Origin: Molossus alvarezi
Taxonomy: Eukaryota; Chordata; Mammalia; Chiroptera; Molossidae
NCBI GenBank assembly: GCA_037176705.1
Contig: CM073907.1
Location: forward strand, 15,221,001-15,285,000
Direction of reading: 5' to 3'
Length of the DNA: 64,000 nt
Part shown: positions 1 through 9,304 of the stretch, in pieces
Layout: every line of letters begins with the position of its first letter
Position numbering within the stretch: the stretch's first letter is position 1
Notes under the pieces: model-generated
What the model was told of the DNA's origin: nothing
Database searches by the model: none
The model's input: the letters and a program-made list of their open reading frames with translations, nothing else
Position numbers and translations under genes: made by a program

Positions 1-880
1 CCTGGACTTCAGCAATGCCCACCTCTGCCCACAACCTTGGTAATGGTTTCTATCTAAGTGGGTTGTGGAAGGAGGACAGAATGTTGGGATGTCGGAACAT
101 CCTTTTAGAATGTTTGAATGTGGAATGTCAGTGCCTTTGGTTCACAACCTGGTTGCACATTAGAATCTCTATGGGAGCCTTTTAAAAAATACTTATGTCT
201 GGGTCCTACTTTCAGAGATTCTGATGTAATTGATTGGGGGTGGGGCCCCGACATTGGGACTTTTTAAAATTGAGGGTTAATTTACATCCAATAGAGTGCA
301 CTAATCTTACCTGTACAGTTTAATGAAGTCTTACATATGCATGTGTTAACACCATCCAGTTCAAGAGAATTTACCGGACCCTGGAAAGTTCCCTCATGCC
401 CCCTCCCAGTCAGTAATCTTTTCAGAGGCAATCACTCTTTTGATTTCTGACACCATTAATGAGCTCTTCCAGACATCAATATTAAAAAGAAAATCTCCAT
501 GTGATTCTATTGTGCAAACAGGGGTGAGAACTGCCAATCTAGTCCAATTTACCAGTGAGGAAACAGGCAGAGAAGGGACTTAAGCAGGTCACACTACAAA
601 TTGATAGCTAGCCTGGGATTTGAACCAGGTTTCCTAATTTCCAGTCTGCAGTTGCTTCCTCCATCCCATGATGGGAAGGTGAAGATAGACAACCCTATGC
701 AGGCATCAAGTCCAGTTCCCTAATTCTAAAGGTCAAGCTTGCAGGGCTAGGAGAGCATCTGGCTTTCCGGAAGCATCCTTGAGAGTGGCTCAGCTTTCCC
801 TGAGGCTGCTACGAGAAGCCCAAGCTCTCACCTCCTTGGGATCACCCAGTCTTGACTCCACTGGGGCTGTGCCCTTGCAG
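1..880 (+). other. MDGA1 intron (between Ig1 and Ig2 exons) with old repeats
   Basis: This is the tail of the intron that precedes the first visible exon. It holds a hAT/MER5-type relic at about 130 to 262, a stretch resembling an old L1M 3' UTR at about 262 to 470, and a MIR relic on the - strand at about 545 to 665 (typical wording of a MIR reverse strand: gaggaaacag ... gggatttgaaccag). It ends with the acceptor ccttgcag. No exon is seen. Confidence 0.6.
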
Positions 881-1077
881 ACCTGGACAAGCCGGTGCTG
901 ACGGTGCACCAGACAGTGAGTGATGTTCGAGGCAACTTCTACCAGAAGAAGACGGTGTTCCTGCATTGTACTGTCAACTCCAACCCACCTGCCCGCTACA
1001 ACTGGAAGTGGGGCTCCGACACCCTGTCCCATAGCCAGGACAATGGAGTCGACATCTATGAGCCCCTCTACACCCAG
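881..1077 (+). CDS. MDGA1: MDGA1 exon, first half of Ig2
   Basis: The acceptor ccttgcag is followed by an exon starting in phase 1; it reads LDKPVLTVHQTVSDVRG and ends YEPLYTQ before the donor gtcagg. The first Ig cysteine (HCTV) and core tryptophan (NWKW) of Ig2 are present and the frame is open throughout. In family members I remember, the residue before that Cys and the one after WK are Arg; here they are His and Trp, both compatible with CpG-type changes. In MDGA1 the Ig1-Ig2 tip is the neuroligin-binding surface, so this exon would sit in the binding region. The exon is intact but joins to a broken one. Confidence 0.9.
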
Positions 1078-1887
1078 GTCAGGATGGGCAGTAGCTGGCC
1101 TGGTCTCATCATGGCTCACTCTACACTCTTCCTCCTGTGCCCAACAAGGGAGGGGGGCAGGGGGCTGAGGCCTTACCATCTGGAGTTCCTGGGACTTCTC
1201 TGGCTAAAACAGTATGTTCTGATATCGGAAGCATGCGTTCTCGTTGGACTTCACACACCATGGTGCAGACAAAATTGATACAGAAAGCTCAGGGAACAGT
1301 GATGGGGAGGGAGAGTCCTCAGGGCAACATGTCCTTCTGGAACATTGCCAGTTAGGAAATGCATCCCCTAGAGTCAGGCAAGCCATCTCTGCTCACTGCT
1401 GGCTGTCATAGTATTGAGAATCCATGGGCAGGCACTGCAGGAGTTGGGGCAGAGAAATCCCTTTATTTCCCATAGGTCCCCTACAGTCCCAAATGCTGAT
1501 GAAGTCATCCTACCAGGGAGGGCTTTCAAAGGTGGCTTTCCTAGGTGGCTGTCTGAGTGTCACAGGTGGCCATGCCTGTAGGGCCAGCTCCACGTTTGTG
1601 TGGGTTGCAAGACAGGACAGGGCCCCCTTCTTACCACTCCATTTCCCAAAGTGGAGAAACAGAGGCCTGGCTCTGGCCAGTATGCACCAGGGCAGCCTTA
1701 GACCCAGAAAAACTCAGGGTTGGAGAGCATCCCCCCAGACTCAGGCTCCCTGGGGATAAATGGTGTGGAGGTTGGGAAAGATAGAAATTAGAACAGAAAT
1801 TTACTTTAGCCTCTGCCTGGGTAAATATGTGAGGGATGTCTGGAGACCCAAGCAGACCCCTCACACCAGTGGTCCACTGCTGCCCAG

Positions 1888-2008
1888 GGGTAGACCAAGG
1901 TCCTGAAACTGAAGAACCTTCGACCCCAGGACTATGCCAGCTACACCTGCCAAGTGTCTGTATGCATCCCCAACAAGGCCATCGCTTTCCGGCTTGCAAA
2001 CACCACGG
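1888..2008 (+). pseudogene. MDGA1: MDGA1 exon, second half of Ig2, with in-frame stop and 12-nt deletion
   Basis: After the acceptor ctgcccag the exon reads Gly-stop-Thr-Lys-Val: the TAG at 1891-1893 stands where MDGA1 has Glu (GAG). The rest, VLKLKNLRPQDYASYTCQVS, is an excellent match and keeps the second Ig2 cysteine. After CQVSV about four residues (Arg-Asn-Val and a Gly) are missing, an in-frame loss of 12 nt near 1960, next to the core Cys. The donor is gtatag. One caveat is that the TAG itself forms a tandem acceptor (CAG-GGG-TAG); splicing 6 nt later would remove the stop in frame. The TAG is therefore damaging only if the first AG is used. Confidence 0.88.
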
Positions 2009-2260
2009 GTATAGGCACTTCCCCCCCATACCCTCGCCCACCTGAGCTGACTCCCCAATCAGGAGACAGTGTCCCGACCCACTCAGGACTCTAGGCACTC
2101 ACCGCTAGTGCCTCCTCCTCCCCTCTGCCCGCTCTCTGCCTTCTCCCCCTCTCTCTTCTCCACCATCCTTCCCTAACCCCATGGTTTTCCCAGCTCCCCA
2201 TATCCCCACATTCAGCCCTGCCTCATAGTCCCCTAAGATCCCACCTCTTTGTCCTCTTAG

Positions 2261-2530
2261 CACTACCAGCCCTGAAGCTGTCTGTGAATGAAACTCTGGT
2301 GGTGAACCCTGGGGAGAATGTGACGGTGCAGTGTCTTCTGACAGGCGGTAGTCCCCTCCCCCAACTGCAGTGGTCCCATGGGCCGGGCCTGCTGCCCCTG
2401 GGGGCTCTGGCCCAGGGTGGCACCCTCAGCATCCCTTCAGCTCAGGCCCTGGACTCTGGCTACTACAACTGCACAGCCACCAACAATGTGGGCAACCCCG
2501 GCAAGAAGACCGTCAACCTGCTGGTGTGAT
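2261..2530 (+). pseudogene. MDGA1: MDGA1 exon, Ig3, ending in a stop codon
   Basis: This is a single phase 1-1 exon of 270 nt coding a full Ig domain: core Cys in TVQCLLTGG, Trp in LQWSHG, and second Cys in SGYYNCTA. N-glycosylation sequons are visible at NET, NVT and NCT. The last full codon before the donor gtatgt is TGA (2527-2529), where MDGA1 has Arg (NLLV-Arg-Ser). CGA to TGA is a one-step CpG change. Earlier GT dinucleotides at 2524 and 2526 would shift the frame, so alternative donors do not rescue it. Only skipping the whole symmetric exon would. Confidence 0.9.
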
Positions 2531-2987
2531 GTATGTGGCTCCCAAAGGTTAGGAGGGAACTCAGAGGTAGACAGGGTCCCTGTCCTCCAGGAACTACAAA
2601 TAAAATGGGAGAGGGTCCTGTCTGCTTCCTCTTGGTAGGTGAGGTAAACTCAGGAGGTTATGTTCTAGGTACTTTTATTTTCCTGCAATTCAAGTGTCTG
2701 CCAGAAGATGGCAGGATTAAAATTTGTGTAAAGTTTCATTTACAATTTACAATCTACATCTCCGAATATAACTTCAACAATCCTATAGGTAGGAAAGGCT
2801 GGTATTGAGTACCTACATTTTTTTTAGATTGGTAAACTGAGGTTGCAAAAAGCTAAATATAGACTTCCAGTCTTCAGGAGATATTTCTTAGCTTTCTTTT
2901 TGTACACAAAGTTAAAGTGAAAATAACACACATTTCCACATACCTCATGTGTATTCCTTTGTGTTGTTGTTGTTAATTCTCACCTGA

Positions 2988-3209
2988 GGATATTTTTTAT
3001 TGATTTTCACAGAGAGAGTAGAAAGGAGGGAGGGAGAGAGAGAAACATTGATGTGAGAGAGACACATTAATTGGTTGCCTCTCGCATGACCTCGACCAGA
3101 GCTGAAGATCAAACCCACAACCCAGGTACATGCCCTTGACTGGTAATCAAACCCAAGACCCTTCGGTCCACAGGTTGATGCTCCAACTGCTCAGCCAAAC
3201 CAATTATGG
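2988..3209 (-). mobile_element. Ves SINE (bat tRNA-derived)
   Basis: In + orientation it reads T-rich head, GGGAGAGAGAGA tract, ACACATTAATTGGTTGCC, then GGTACATGCCCTTGACTGG and an end like CTCAGCCAAACCAATTATGGC. That is the reverse complement of a Ves SINE. It is fairly diverged from the younger copies in the window, so it is an older insertion. Confidence 0.85.
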
Positions 3210-4164
3210 CTCATGTGTAAATCTTTACTAGCAAAGCATTTCAGTGAGTCTGAAGATAATTATTAAATGTAAATTGATAGAAAAAACTTGGGGTGTGATC
3301 TAAAGAAGTACAACACTTTTCTTACTAAATCTCAGCCTCAGTAGTTAGCATTAGCTGCTTGATATGATCTTGATTTTCTGCTTTGAGGAGAAGACTTTAA
3401 ATTCTTCTGCTTGTGTAGCTGTTAGGTAGTTTGTTTATTATATACATATTTAAATATACAGTATGTTACCAGCTCTTTAGCATTTGAAAGTAAAGTATAG
3501 CTTCTGCCGAATTTGACTCAGAGTCTTTTGAAGAAAGGAACACATTTTGTTGTTGATCTTTCACTGACTAGTCTTCCTCTGACTCTCCTTACAAGAAGAA
3601 GCTAGTTCTCTATAATATTTTACCTAATCAAAGCAAGAGAGTAGCAAGATTGTGGCTAGCTGATGACTATTTTTTCCCTTAATAGTACTTTTCCCATCAG
3701 AAGATTATTTTTCTCCACCTGTTTTTATTTAGCCTTTAAAACCCAAGTTGATGAGATCTCAGTTTACACCAGAAACTTATGGTCATTTTCTATGGTGACA
3801 TAGAGCCTGCTTTGCTCAACCCAATTCTGGTTCATGGCTGTAGTACCAGTGCCCTGTCCAATTAGCCTCCAGTATTAAGAGTTCTAACTCTTGGATTATG
3901 TCAAACAATAGTTAGATTTTTGAAAGAGGTTAGACCCTTTTCTTCCTAATCTCTGTGTTTTAATGTAAGTACGTGTAAAATTATTGCATTGGGCTTTTAT
4001 TATAAAAATAATGCAAACTTGCTGCCAAGAGTTAAATAGCACAAAAGGGTAAAATGTGCAAATTAAAATTTCCTCAATTCTTCTCAGACTCACTGTGTCT
4101 AGATAAAACCAGTGTTACATTCTAATGCATCCTTCCAAAATTTGTATTTTGTTCATTCAAGGTT

Positions 4165-4375
4165 TAAAACAAGAATACAAGTAAGGCAGTATAGTGGTTA
4201 AGAGCATAGGCTCTGAATTAAACTGTCTGAGCCTCAGTTCCTCCTGTAGAATGAGGACACTGAGTGCCTTCCTCACAGATTGTGGGGTGAGTTAAATGAA
4301 TGAACTGGTGTAAGGTGCTCGAAACAGTGTGTCTCACATAGTGTATGTTCAGTCAGCAGTGATGCTCTTCATTAC
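4165..4375 (+). repeat. MIR SINE relic
   Basis: It shows the MIR wording in sense orientation: GTGGTTAAGAGCATAGGCTC, GAGCCTCAGTTCC, a GTAGAATGAGGACA core, GTGAGTTAAATGAATGAA, and an end like CACATAGTGTATGTTCAGT. The MIR family is mammal-wide and ancient. Confidence 0.85.
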
Positions 4376-4602
4376 TAAACCCACTTTTCTACAACAAGCT
4401 TTTTTGAACTCTTAAAAACACATATAAACCAGCAGAGCAATTTCCAAGCAAAATGATGGTTTCTTGTGGTGGCAGTGGTGGTGTAGCTCCCAACTTGCAG
4501 GAGGGCCACTTTGAGGGGAGGAGCTGGGTGTGGGTAGGGGTGGGACATAGATCCTGGCTTTGGGCCAGCACCAGCCACCCTCCCCTCCCCATCTACCTGC
4601 AG

Positions 4603-4932
4603 CCATGAAGAATGCCATGTTCCAGATCACCCCAGACGTGATCAAAGAAAGTGAGAATATACAGCTGGGCCAGGACCTGAAGCTGTCATGCCATGTGGAT
4701 GTGGTGCCCCAGGAGAAGGTGACCTACCAGTGGTTCAAGAATGGCAAGCCGGCATGCATGTCCAAGAGACTGCTAGTGACCCAAAACGACCCTGAGCTGC
4801 CTGCTGTCACAAGGAGCCTAGAGCTCATTGACCTCAACTTCAGTGACTACGGCACCTACCTGTGTGTGGCTTCCTTCCCAGGAGCACCTGTACCTGACCT
4901 GAGCATTGAGGTCAACATCTCCTCTGAGACAG
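4603..4932 (+). CDS. MDGA1: MDGA1 exon, Ig4 (frame intact)
   Basis: The acceptor ctacctgcag leads into a 330-nt phase 1-1 exon with donor gtgagc. The translation MKNAMFQITPDVIKESEN through ISSET is a complete Ig domain with Cys in LSCHVD, Trp in YQWFKNG and Cys in TYLCVAS. No stop or frameshift is present. Differences from MDGA1 as I recall it include loss of the NAT sequon (now NAM, an ACG to ATG type change) and two Arg sites now Cys (KPAC) and Gln (LLVTQ). It is the best preserved Ig exon of the locus. Confidence 0.92.
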
Positions 4933-5039
4933 GTGAGCAGCTGGAGGGGCAGCAGGGAGGTGAGAGGGGGCTGAAGAGCCCCAAGGAGGGGAGGTGGGGC
5001 AGAAGCTTGGGGAAGGGAGGTTCCAGTGGAGAAACTCCA

Positions 5040-5460
5040 TTAGTTCATGCCATACACATTTATTAAGCACCTGTTACATGCCAGGCACTGTGCTAGGTGC
5101 TGGAGTAGAGTGGTGGGCAAAATAGACTATGCCTTCATTGGACTAAGTAGGAAGGCAAACATTTTTAGATAGTCTCATAAATATGTCACTGCAAACTGCG
5201 ATACATGAGAATCAGGAAAGAATTTTCTAAGGTAGACTTCAATCTGACATCTGAGGAGGGGCAGGGTTTTACTAGACAAAGGAGAGCAAGGTAGGATGGA
5301 ACAGGAAGGGAAGCCAAGAAGCCAGGGTGTGAAAAGGCACTGAGTCAGGGAAGTGTGTGGGCCATTTGTAGAACTGAAGGAGGAGAGTGTGGCTGGGAGA
5401 ATGGAGTGAGATGAGGGTGGAGAGGTCAGTAGGGGCCACATTATGCAGGGGAATTGAGTC
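5040..5460 (-). repeat. L2 LINE 3' region relic
   Basis: Reverse-strand L2 wording: TTTATTAAGCACCTG, ATGCCAGGCACTGTGCTAGG, GCTGGAGTAGAG, then GAAGGAGGAGAGTGTGGCTG and GGGGCCACATTATGCAGGGG. It lies in the Ig4-Ig5 intron. Confidence 0.75.
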
Positions 5461-5464
5461 TCTG

Positions 5465-5895
5465 TTCCAGTGATAAATAACAATAATGAAATAATAATGC
5501 TAACATTGATTGAGTATTTACTATATATTCTGATGATTTTGTGTTTATCTCATTCAAGTTCATGATTTACCTTATGGGGTAATTTATCTTCAATTTTTAG
5601 AGATAAAGAAACAGGCTCAGAGAGTTTAAAAAACTTACCTAAGGTAACACAGTAAGTGGTGGAGCTGGGATTTGAACTCAGGCAGTCTGCCTTCAGAGCC
5701 TGATCCCAGCCATCCCTGAAGGGTTTATATTTGAAGATGACAGGGATTTGGAGGGGATGACTTTGGAGAGGGTCTCTAAAATCTCATCTCATTGTACAGT
5801 CCCCAGCACATTGGACTGAGGAGCTGGCTGACTTGGGCTAAGACTCTTTAACTCTCTGGGTCTTGGTTTTTCCTCTGTGAGACATTGAACCAGAT
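5465..5895. repeat. Two MIR relics
   Basis: At about 5465 to 5715 a MIR on the - strand (GATTGAGTATTTACTATATA ... AAGAAACAGGCTCAGAGAG ... GAGCTGGGATTTGAACTCAG). At about 5770 to 5895 a shorter MIR core on the + strand (AACTCTCTGGGTCTTGG, TTCCTCTGTGAGA). Both are intronic. Confidence 0.75.
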
Positions 5896-6019
5896 GGCGT
5901 TGGTGGCCCCTTCCATCCTGACATCTGCATAGGGAGAAGCCAGGTGAAGCTAGAGGGGTCAGGAAAGGCTTCCGGAAGGAGACCATCCTGAACCGGGCTT
6001 TATGAATGGCCAAACCTTC

Positions 6020-6535
6020 ACAGATTCCACAAATTTATTTCACCAATTGCTGTTTGCCAGGCCCTGGTTGAGGAGCTGGGGACCCAGATACAAATGCCAA
6101 CCCCATCCTCAGAGCCCACTGCCTAGCCTGGGAGATACACCTGATGGGATAAAGCAGGAATTGGAAGGGCAAACCTTAGGAGCTAAAGGCAGGATCTGCA
6201 GATCATCTTGAGGACATGAAAGAAGGCGTCCCAGGCTGCCAGGGCATGCCAGGAAGGCTTCACAGAGGAGTTGTTCTCCATGTGAGGATTTGCCAGGTGA
6301 GGGGACAAGCCAGAGAGAAGGGATGAGAAACCCCTAAGTGTACTAGGCTTGTCCAGGAAGTATATTCCTGACAAGTGGGTCACAAGTGAATCCCACAGCT
6401 GTGACACAGGATGGAGAGGGAAGATGAGGCTGGGGTGCAGAGGCCAGAGCACAGGGGCCTCCTTTGCAGAGCCAAGTAGTTTGAGTTTTAACCTGAGGGC
6501 TTCAAATGGGGGAGACATTAGCCTGAGAGAGTAAA
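6020..6535 (-). repeat. L2 LINE relic
   Basis: Reverse-strand L2 wording is patchy but collinear: TTTGCCAGGCCCTGGTTGAG, GAGCTGGGGACCCAGATACA, GGAAGGCTTCACAGAGGAG, then GTTTGAGTTTTAACCTGAGG. The copy is old and decayed. Confidence 0.6.
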
Positions 6536-6888
6536 GGAGGGGTGGAAGCTGTGATGTTTTAGGAACAGAGAAATCAATGGGACACAGCCATTTTCTCCAT
6601 TTGGTTCATAATCCTAATGCTTAAGGCATGGAAGATTTTTAAGGGCCTGTGGAAATGGTTTAGACCTGGAAAAATAAATTAATTGGCACCAAAATACAAA
6701 GAGAAAACTGCATAATTAAAGCCAGTGAGTGTATAAATGTATATAGAGTATAAAATATGCTAACTAACTGAACCTCAGCATGCCTTGTAGAATTATTTGC
6801 AATTTATATTTAATTTAGAGCATTTTAATGTGTTTGATGTGATGTGGGAAAGGACCCATGAAACTCTTTTTTAAAAATTATATTGTTT

Positions 6889-7102
6889 AATCCTCACCCA
6901 AGGATATTTTCCATTGATTTTTAGATACAGTGGGAGGGAGGCAGGGAGGGAGAGAGAGAGAGAAACATCAATTTGAGAGAGACACATTGATTGGCTGCTT
7001 CCTGCACAGGGGCCAAGAATAGAACCTACAGCTGAGGTATGTGCTCTAGACTGGGGATTGAACCCATGACCCTCTAACCACTGAACCAAACTGGCCAGGG
7101 CA
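6889..7102 (-). mobile_element. Ves SINE
   Basis: Reverse-complement Ves: TCCTCACCCAAGGATATTTT, GAGAGAGAGAGAGAAACATC, ACACATTGATTGGCTGCTTC, GGGGATTGAACCCATGACCC, and an end CCAAACTGGCCAGGGC. It lies in the Ig4-Ig5 intron. Confidence 0.9.
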
Positions 7103-7961
7103 GGACCCAAGGGACTCTTTAAAAGACCCTCCATTTGGACATTGTGTTGGATTAGTTTTGGCTGTGAATAACAGAAAAACCCTAAATGAAAGTGCCTTAA
7201 ATAAGTTAGCTGTGTGTTTCCTCTTCATGCAAAAGTGAGCAGTCCAGGCTGGAATAGTGGCTCTGTTCCACCAAGTCCTCAGGGCCCCACACTCCATCAT
7301 GTCTTGCTGTTCCATTATCCTAAGCACGTGCCACCTCCTCCACAGTGGCAGTTCCAGCTGCAGTCATCAACCTGCATTCCAGCCTGCAGGAAGGAGGAAA
7401 AGAGCAGTGTGACTTCTCCCTTTATAGACACTGGTTTTCTGTCAAATCCCACTGGCCAGAATTTAGTCACATGGTAGCCATAAGGCAAGCTGGGAGATAC
7501 AGTCTTTATTCTGGCCACATGTCATTTTATTTTATTTTATTTTTTTACTTTGGATAAAAGGGTAAGGATATTGGGAATACAGACTAGCCTTCTGTGATAA
7601 CACTCCAGAAAGAGATGGTGGCTTTAACTAGGGCAAGAGCAGTGGGCAAGAAAAAGGAAATTGAGAGAGGAGATATTACTAGAGCTGTTTAAAAGGTGGA
7701 ATCCCCCAGAAGTAGTAATGTTGAGGTAAGGAAAAAGACGGAATAGGCCAGGACGAGTTAGCTCTTTCTCTGAGTTGGGAGAGCCTGAGGTAGAGACCCA
7801 GGAGGTGGAGAGGATGGGGGAGGTGGATTCTGCTTGGAGATACTGAGATCTGTGGGAAGTCTGGGATGGGGAAGGGAGGGTCGCACCTAGGGAGAGGGAA
7901 CCAGAAGCCCCAGAGCGGAGGCCAGGGGGGACCTCTCACCTGCTCCCACCCTCTCCCCCAG

Positions 7962-8260
7962 TGCCACCCCCCCCATCAGCGTGCCCAAGGGCAAGGCCGT
8001 GGTGACTGTGCACGAAGGCTCGCCTGCCGAGCTGCAGCGGGAGGTGCGGGGCAAGCCGCGGCCGCCTGTGCGCAGGTCCTGCGTGGACAAGGAGGTTGCT
8101 CTGTTGCCCTCGGGGCTGCCTTTGGAGGAGATGCCGGATGGGAAGCTGTGGCTGGAGTGCGTGAGCCGCGACATGAATGGGACCTACCACTGCCAGGCGG
8201 CTGGCTATAATGGCTTCAACGTGCGCCCCCGGGGGGCCCAGGTGCAGCTGAATGTGCAGT
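7962..8260 (+). pseudogene. MDGA1: MDGA1 exon, Ig5, frameshifted and missing core Cys and Trp
   Basis: The acceptor is ctctccccca-g and the donor gtgagt. Directly after the exon start there is a run of eight C (7967-7974) where family members have CCC-ACC before ATC-AGC-GTG. The exon is therefore about 2 nt too long (299 rather than a multiple of three), and the continuation VPKGKAVVTV is out of frame with Ig4. The domain itself is decayed: the first Ig cysteine is now Arg (AELQREVRG) and the core tryptophan region reads PPVRRSC, where an LWSR is expected. The second Cys (TYHCQ) remains. An Ig fold without the first Cys and Trp is not expected to be stable, independent of the frameshift. Confidence 0.9.
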
Positions 8261-8371
8261 GTGAGTCCCCCTGTCCCACCTGGACGACCTCCCTGTTTTC
8301 TCCAGGCCTGCCCGCTCTTTACCCCTTCACCCACCCCTATCCAACCAAACTCCACCTACTGCTGATACTCC

Positions 8372-8515
8372 TAAATCCTAGATACCTTGACACATGGGAA
8401 ACCAAGTTACTGAGAGCTTAAGTAACTTGAGTGCGTTCTCACAGCTAAGAGGTGGGGCTGGGGTTTGAACCTAAGTAATCTATCTCCAGGGATCAGGCTC
8501 TAAATCCCGATGTTA
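8372..8515 (-). repeat. MIR relic
   Basis: Reverse MIR wording: GAGCTTAAGTAACTTGAGTG, TCACAGCTAAGAGGTGGGGC, GGGGTTTGAACCTAAGTAAT. It lies in the Ig5-Ig6 intron. Confidence 0.75.
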
Positions 8516-8520
8516 TGCTG

Positions 8521-8764
8521 CTTTTCTTTTTTTTTTTTTATCCTCACCCGAGGGCATTTTTTTTGTTGTTGTTGTTCAGATAGAGTGGGAGGGAGAGAGA
8601 GAGAGACATGATGTGAAAGGGACACATGGAGTGGTTGCCACCCACATGACCCAACCAGGGCCGGTACAAACTGCAACCGAGGCAGTGCCCTTAGCGAGAA
8701 GGAACCCAGGTCTCTCCAGACCGCAGGCCGCCATGCCAACCGCTGAGCCAAACCAGCCAGGGCC
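8521..8764 (-). mobile_element. Ves SINE
   Basis: It starts in a poly-T run and ATCCTCACCCGAGGGCATTT, continues with GTGGGAGGGAGAGAGAGAGA and TACAAACTGCAACCGAGGCA, and ends GAGCCAAACCAGCCAGGGCC. A young-looking Ves in reverse orientation. Confidence 0.92.
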
Positions 8765-9047
8765 TGCTGCTTTTCATCACACTGGGCTCGAAGGGGCCAT
8801 CTGAGGCTTGACTAGATCCCCAATCTGGGACGCAAGGCTGGAAGGAACAGCCAGAAGGGAGTAGGCATTTGCAGGTCGGGGAGATATGAGCGTGGTTATC
8901 GCATGAGTGTGTTGCGAATGTGTATCTGCCTTGAGACCTTTCCAGGCTGGGGGCACAGGACTAGGGGCGAGTGCATCGCCTCCCCCATGGGGCCACTCCT
9001 CAGACCCACCTTGGCCACTCTGACCGCCACCCTGCCTCCGCCCCCAG

Positions 9048-9304
9048 TCCCACTGGAGGTGGAGGTGGAGCCCAGCTTTCAGGATGTGCGCCAGGCTCTG
9101 GGCAGACCCCTGCTCCTGAGCTGCTGGATCCTCCGAGGCAGCCCCCAGCGCATGGCCTCGGCCCTATGGCGCTTCAAAGGGCAGCTGCTGCCTCCGCCGC
9201 CCGCAGTCCTCGTTGCCGCCGAGGCCTCCTACCACTCCGAGCTTCGCCTCGACGCTGCCACTCGCGACAGCAGGTCTCCGCTGTCTGCCTTTTCCAGGTC
9301 TCTG
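9048..9304 (+). pseudogene. MDGA1: MDGA1 exon, Ig6, with frameshifting deletion of the second Cys region
   Basis: The acceptor is ccgcccccag and the donor gtgagc. The exon reads LEVEVEPSFQDVRQALGRP with the first Cys (LLSCWILRG) and Trp (SALWRFKG) present, up to LRLDAATRDSR. There the region that should give Ser-Tyr-Glu-Cys and the following turn is gone. Sequence resumes at a stretch that, in another frame, reads CLFQVS before the donor. By comparison with MDGA1 as remembered, about 34 nt are missing near 9271-9283, so the frame is lost along with the second Ig cysteine. A small in-frame duplication (VEVE) sits near the exon start. Confidence 0.88.

Larger units (their letters stand above)
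2531..4602 (+). other. MDGA1 intron between Ig3 and Ig4
   Basis: A 2-kb AT-rich intron. It contains a Ves SINE at about 2988 to 3209 and a MIR at about 4165 to 4375 (both listed separately). The stretch 3210 to 4160 shows no repeat family I can name and no open frame worth calling. Confidence 0.6.

Noticed and set aside
2527..2529. TGA as a selenocysteine or readthrough codon
   Set aside because: MDGA1 is not a selenoprotein, the site is Arg in the family, and other independent lesions make decay the simpler explanation.
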